From NCBI RefSeq assembly GCF_004363655.1, contig NZ_SNZH01000018.1:62001-126000 (forward strand): a stretch of 64,000 nucleotides of DNA, given 5' to 3'. The notes beneath the pieces are model-generated. The model saw only the letters and a list, made by a program, of their open reading frames with translations. It searched no databases and was not told the DNA's origin. Positions 62,279 to 64,000 of the stretch are shown in pieces. The position numbers and the translations under genes are program-made. Within the stretch, counting starts at the first letter, position 1; every line of letters begins with the position of its first letter. The stretch is from Tahibacter aquaticus (GTDB lineage: Bacteria; Pseudomonadota; Gammaproteobacteria; Xanthomonadales; Rhodanobacteraceae).

Positions 62279-62686
62279 TCAGGGCGATGCGACGCTGGCG
62301 TAGCCTTCGGCGCTGAATTCGATCAGACAGAAGCCATGACCGAACGGATCGGCGAAGCGTGCGCTGCGGCCCCAGCCCGCTGTGTCGACGTCGCTCTCGG
62401 CCAGGGCGCCGGCCGCCAGCGCCCGTTGTATTGCCGGCTCCAGTGCGTGCACGACAAGGTCGAAATGCAGCGGTGTCCAATGCCGTGCATAGTCACGCTG
62501 CTGCGCGCCGGCGGCCATGCTGCCGGAAGGTTTGTGTAGCAGATAGATCGCGATGCCGGCGCCGCTCAGTTCGGCAACCTGATGCCCGAACAGGTGGCGG
62601 CTGAGCGTTAGGCCCAGGGCCTGGCAGTAGAACGCCGTGGCGCGGTCGAGATCGGGTACGTCGATATTGAGCAGCAGTCGGGTCAT
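62279..62686 (-). CDS. VOC/glyoxalase family protein
   Basis: A 135-residue protein with the two-unit vicinal-oxygen-chelate fold: TRLLLNIDVPDLDRATAFYCQALGLTLSRHLFG and, in the second unit, RSARFADPFGHGFCLIEF. It is like glyoxalase or bleomycin-resistance proteins. The ATG at 62686 gives the usual N-terminus. Substrate unknown. Just upstream on the other strand lies a fragment of a second VOC protein. Confidence 0.87.
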   Translation of the reverse strand: MTRLLLNIDVPDLDRATAFYCQALGLTLSRHLFGHQVAELSGAGIAIYLLHKPSGSMAAGAQQRDYARHWTPLHFDLVVHALEPAIQRALAAGALAESDVDTAGWGRSARFADPFGHGFCLIEFSAEGYASVASP

Positions 62687-62794
62687 GGCGATGGCCGGTT
62701 GCAGTGGCCTTGCAAGCTTATGCTTGCGGCCATTCGCTCGGCCATTCGCTCGGCCTGCGGAGCTTGCGGCAGTTTTGTCCGCGCAGGTATCGCC

Positions 62795-63004
62795 ATGCCG
62801 ACGCATCTCCTTTCCGTCACGCTGCTTGTGCTGGCTTCGCTGGCGTTCTGTATCGGCTGCCGCGACCTGGATGCGGCCTACTTGCGCCTGTGTGCGCGAG
62901 GCATCGCGGTCGACACGCCGGTGGCCGCCCACTACGGCATGCAGCAGCGGCGCCTGTGCGATCCCGGCGGTTGCGGCGTCTGCCTGCCATGGCGTGTGGC
63001 GTAA
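62795..63004 (+). pseudogene. Remnant of a VOC-family protein, C-terminal part
   Basis: An open frame of 69 residues. Its last 45 residues (RDLDAAYLRLCARGIAVDTPVAAHYGMQQRRLCDPGG onwards) match the end of a VOC domain, where DAAYARLRARGIAVDTP and YGMRxxRLRDPGG would be typical. The first VOC unit is missing. The preceding 20 residues are a hydrophobic stretch that could be read as a signal peptide, but more likely the gene is truncated. Just before it, a 12-base tandem duplication (GGCCATTCGCTC) occurs. Confidence 0.5.
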
Positions 63005-63113
63005 TGGCCGTGGATTGAACAGCAGCTAGCGTGCCCCGGCGATCGCCGGACGCTCGGGGTGATCCGGCGGCTGACGTATCATCGCTGCTCCGTTCCGCCA
63101 GCGTCCTCGTCTT

Positions 63114-63653
63114 GTGAAATTCGCCGCTTTTTTCCGCAATGTAAACCTGGGCCGGCCGCATTGCCCGAGCAAGGCGCAGCTGGAGCAGGCCTTCCTCGAT
63201 GCCGGTGCGGCGTCAGCCGCTTCGTTTCTGGTCAACGGCACGCTGGTCTATGCGGTGCCGCGCGCCGCCAGGGCTGGCCCGGTACTGGCGGCGGCCGTGG
63301 CCCGCCTGCAGCAGCAATGCGGATTGAAAGAGCCGGCGTATATCCGCCGTGTCGATCATCTGGCGGCTTTGGTCGGCGCCGATCCGTTTGCCGGTATCGA
63401 CACGTCCGATGTCTACGAATGCTGCGTCAGCTTTCTCGCGCCGCGCGCGCCGGCCCTGCCGCCCTCGCCCTGGCGCAGCCGCCGTGGCGACGTGGACGTG
63501 CTGCATTGCAACGGAACCGAAGTCTTCAGCCTGAGCCGCACGATTGGCAACACGCCCGGCAGCCCGAACGCGCTATTGGAGAAAACCCTGGGGCTGCCAG
63601 CGACCACCCGCGCCTGGAATACCATAGTGCGCCTGGTGGCCAAGCACGGCTGA
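63114..63653 (+). CDS. DUF1697 family protein
   Basis: A 179-residue protein beginning with GTG. The N-terminal FAAFFRNVNLGRPHCPSKAQLEQAFLDAGAASAASFLVNGTLVY corresponds to the DUF1697 pattern (FLRGINVGG, SFIASGNVVF), and later VLHCNGTEVFSLSRTIGN and LEKTLGLPATTRAWNTIVRL match the family C-terminus. Typically a small cytoplasmic protein of unknown function. Some family residues differ (RNVN in place of RGIN). Confidence 0.8.
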   Translation: MKFAAFFRNVNLGRPHCPSKAQLEQAFLDAGAASAASFLVNGTLVYAVPRAARAGPVLAAAVARLQQQCGLKEPAYIRRVDHLAALVGADPFAGIDTSDVYECCVSFLAPRAPALPPSPWRSRRGDVDVLHCNGTEVFSLSRTIGNTPGSPNALLEKTLGLPATTRAWNTIVRLVAKHG

Positions 63654-63687
63654 GCCGGGACTGTCATCAACCCAAGGAACCCATGCG

Positions 63688-64000
63688 ATGAACTACAGTG
63701 GCAGCTGCCATTGCGGCAATGTGAAATTCGAGGTCGAGGGTGAGCTCAACGGCGCCATGGCGTGCAACTGTTCCATCTGCGAGCGCAAGGGCGCGCTGAT
63801 GTGGTTTGTGCCGCGCGACAAGCTCAGCCTGCAGACGCCGGAACAGGATCTGGCCAGCTATACCTTCAACAAGCACGTGATCCAGCACCGCTTCTGCCCG
63901 AACTGCGGCATTCATCCCTACGGCGAAGGCACCGATCCGCAGGGCAACACGATGGCGGCGGTGAATATCCGCTGCCTGGAAAATGTGGATATTGCCGCCG
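63688..64000 (+). CDS. GFA family protein (3' end beyond the window)
   Basis: A 104-residue start of a glutathione-dependent formaldehyde-activating (GFA)-type protein, cut by the right edge. Zinc-binding Cys motifs: SCHCGNVKFEVEG near the N-terminus, CNCSICERKG, and FCPNCGIHPYGEG. AAGGA lies nine bases before the ATG; an ATG five bases earlier is out of frame. Most family members are CENP-V/GFA domain proteins of unknown substrate. Confidence 0.88.
   Translation, partial: MNYSGSCHCGNVKFEVEGELNGAMACNCSICERKGALMWFVPRDKLSLQTPEQDLASYTFNKHVIQHRFCPNCGIHPYGEGTDPQGNTMAAVNIRCLENVDIAA

Overview
This window looks like a chromosome segment from a GC-rich gammaproteobacterium, most probably of the order Lysobacterales/Xanthomonadales and perhaps a Rhodanobacteraceae relative. 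The inference rests on the ftsE-ftsX ... rpoH neighbourhood, a pyruvate dehydrogenase E3 that carries its own lipoyl domain, a T-protein-type chorismate mutase/prephenate dehydrogenase, a VolA/DUF1302/DUF1329/YCF48/RND cluster, and a secreted protein ending in an IFFDDFD-type tail. Most of the window is ordinary housekeeping and accessory chromosome. I see no prophage, integrase, transposase, rRNA, tRNA or CRISPR array.

Region 1 (1-15.1 kb). The 3' part of ftsE and all of ftsX (cell-division ABC complex) are followed by a two-receiver regulator overlapping ung. Then comes a five-gene cluster: WGR-DUF4132, MoxR AAA+ ATPase, DUF5682, VWA and double-SWIM proteins. The last four genes overlap by ATGA junctions. 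The order matches the uncharacterised E. coli yehI-yehL-yehM-yehP-yehQ locus. It sits between ftsEX and rpoH, which adjoin each other in many gammaproteobacteria. The rpoH leader carries a perfect CIRCE operator (14093-14119), and the gene ends in a strong terminator.

Region 2 (15.1-24.1 kb). On the minus strand are ndh and priA, then an ornithine-cyclodeaminase-like enzyme, a BASS-family transporter and a Tat-exported M19 dipeptidase homologue with an altered metal site. A 549-bp AT-rich gap with a tight cluster of DnaA boxes separates these from a sigma factor / small membrane proteins / DUF3106 operon.

Region 3 (24.2-38.9 kb). This is a mixed set: DUF4286/DUF3667, a MATE exporter, SppA, an ABC transporter pair, an HD protein, a 2OG-Fe(II) dioxygenase, a glutathione transferase, a DUF2884 protein, DUF1328, an amidohydrolase and TyrA.

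Region 4 (39.1-50.4 kb). The pyruvate dehydrogenase genes aceF and lpdA are separated by an unrecognised 221-residue protein. After them come a HEAT-repeat protein, a racemase, a GstA-like transferase, a monooxygenase, a histidine kinase with a double-receiver regulator, and an NAD-dependent epimerase.

Region 5 (50.6-64 kb). A five-gene cell-envelope cluster runs on the plus strand: a VolA-like lipoprotein lipase, DUF1302 barrel, DUF1329, YCF48-like and RND/MMPL proteins. It is followed by a repeat-rich 661-bp gap, a secreted protein with six C-x4-C repeats, a VOC protein next to a VOC fragment, a DUF1697 protein and a partial GFA-family gene. A 32-nt dispersed repeat occurs as inverted pairs at three places (33.3, 46.7 and 60.5-60.8 kb).
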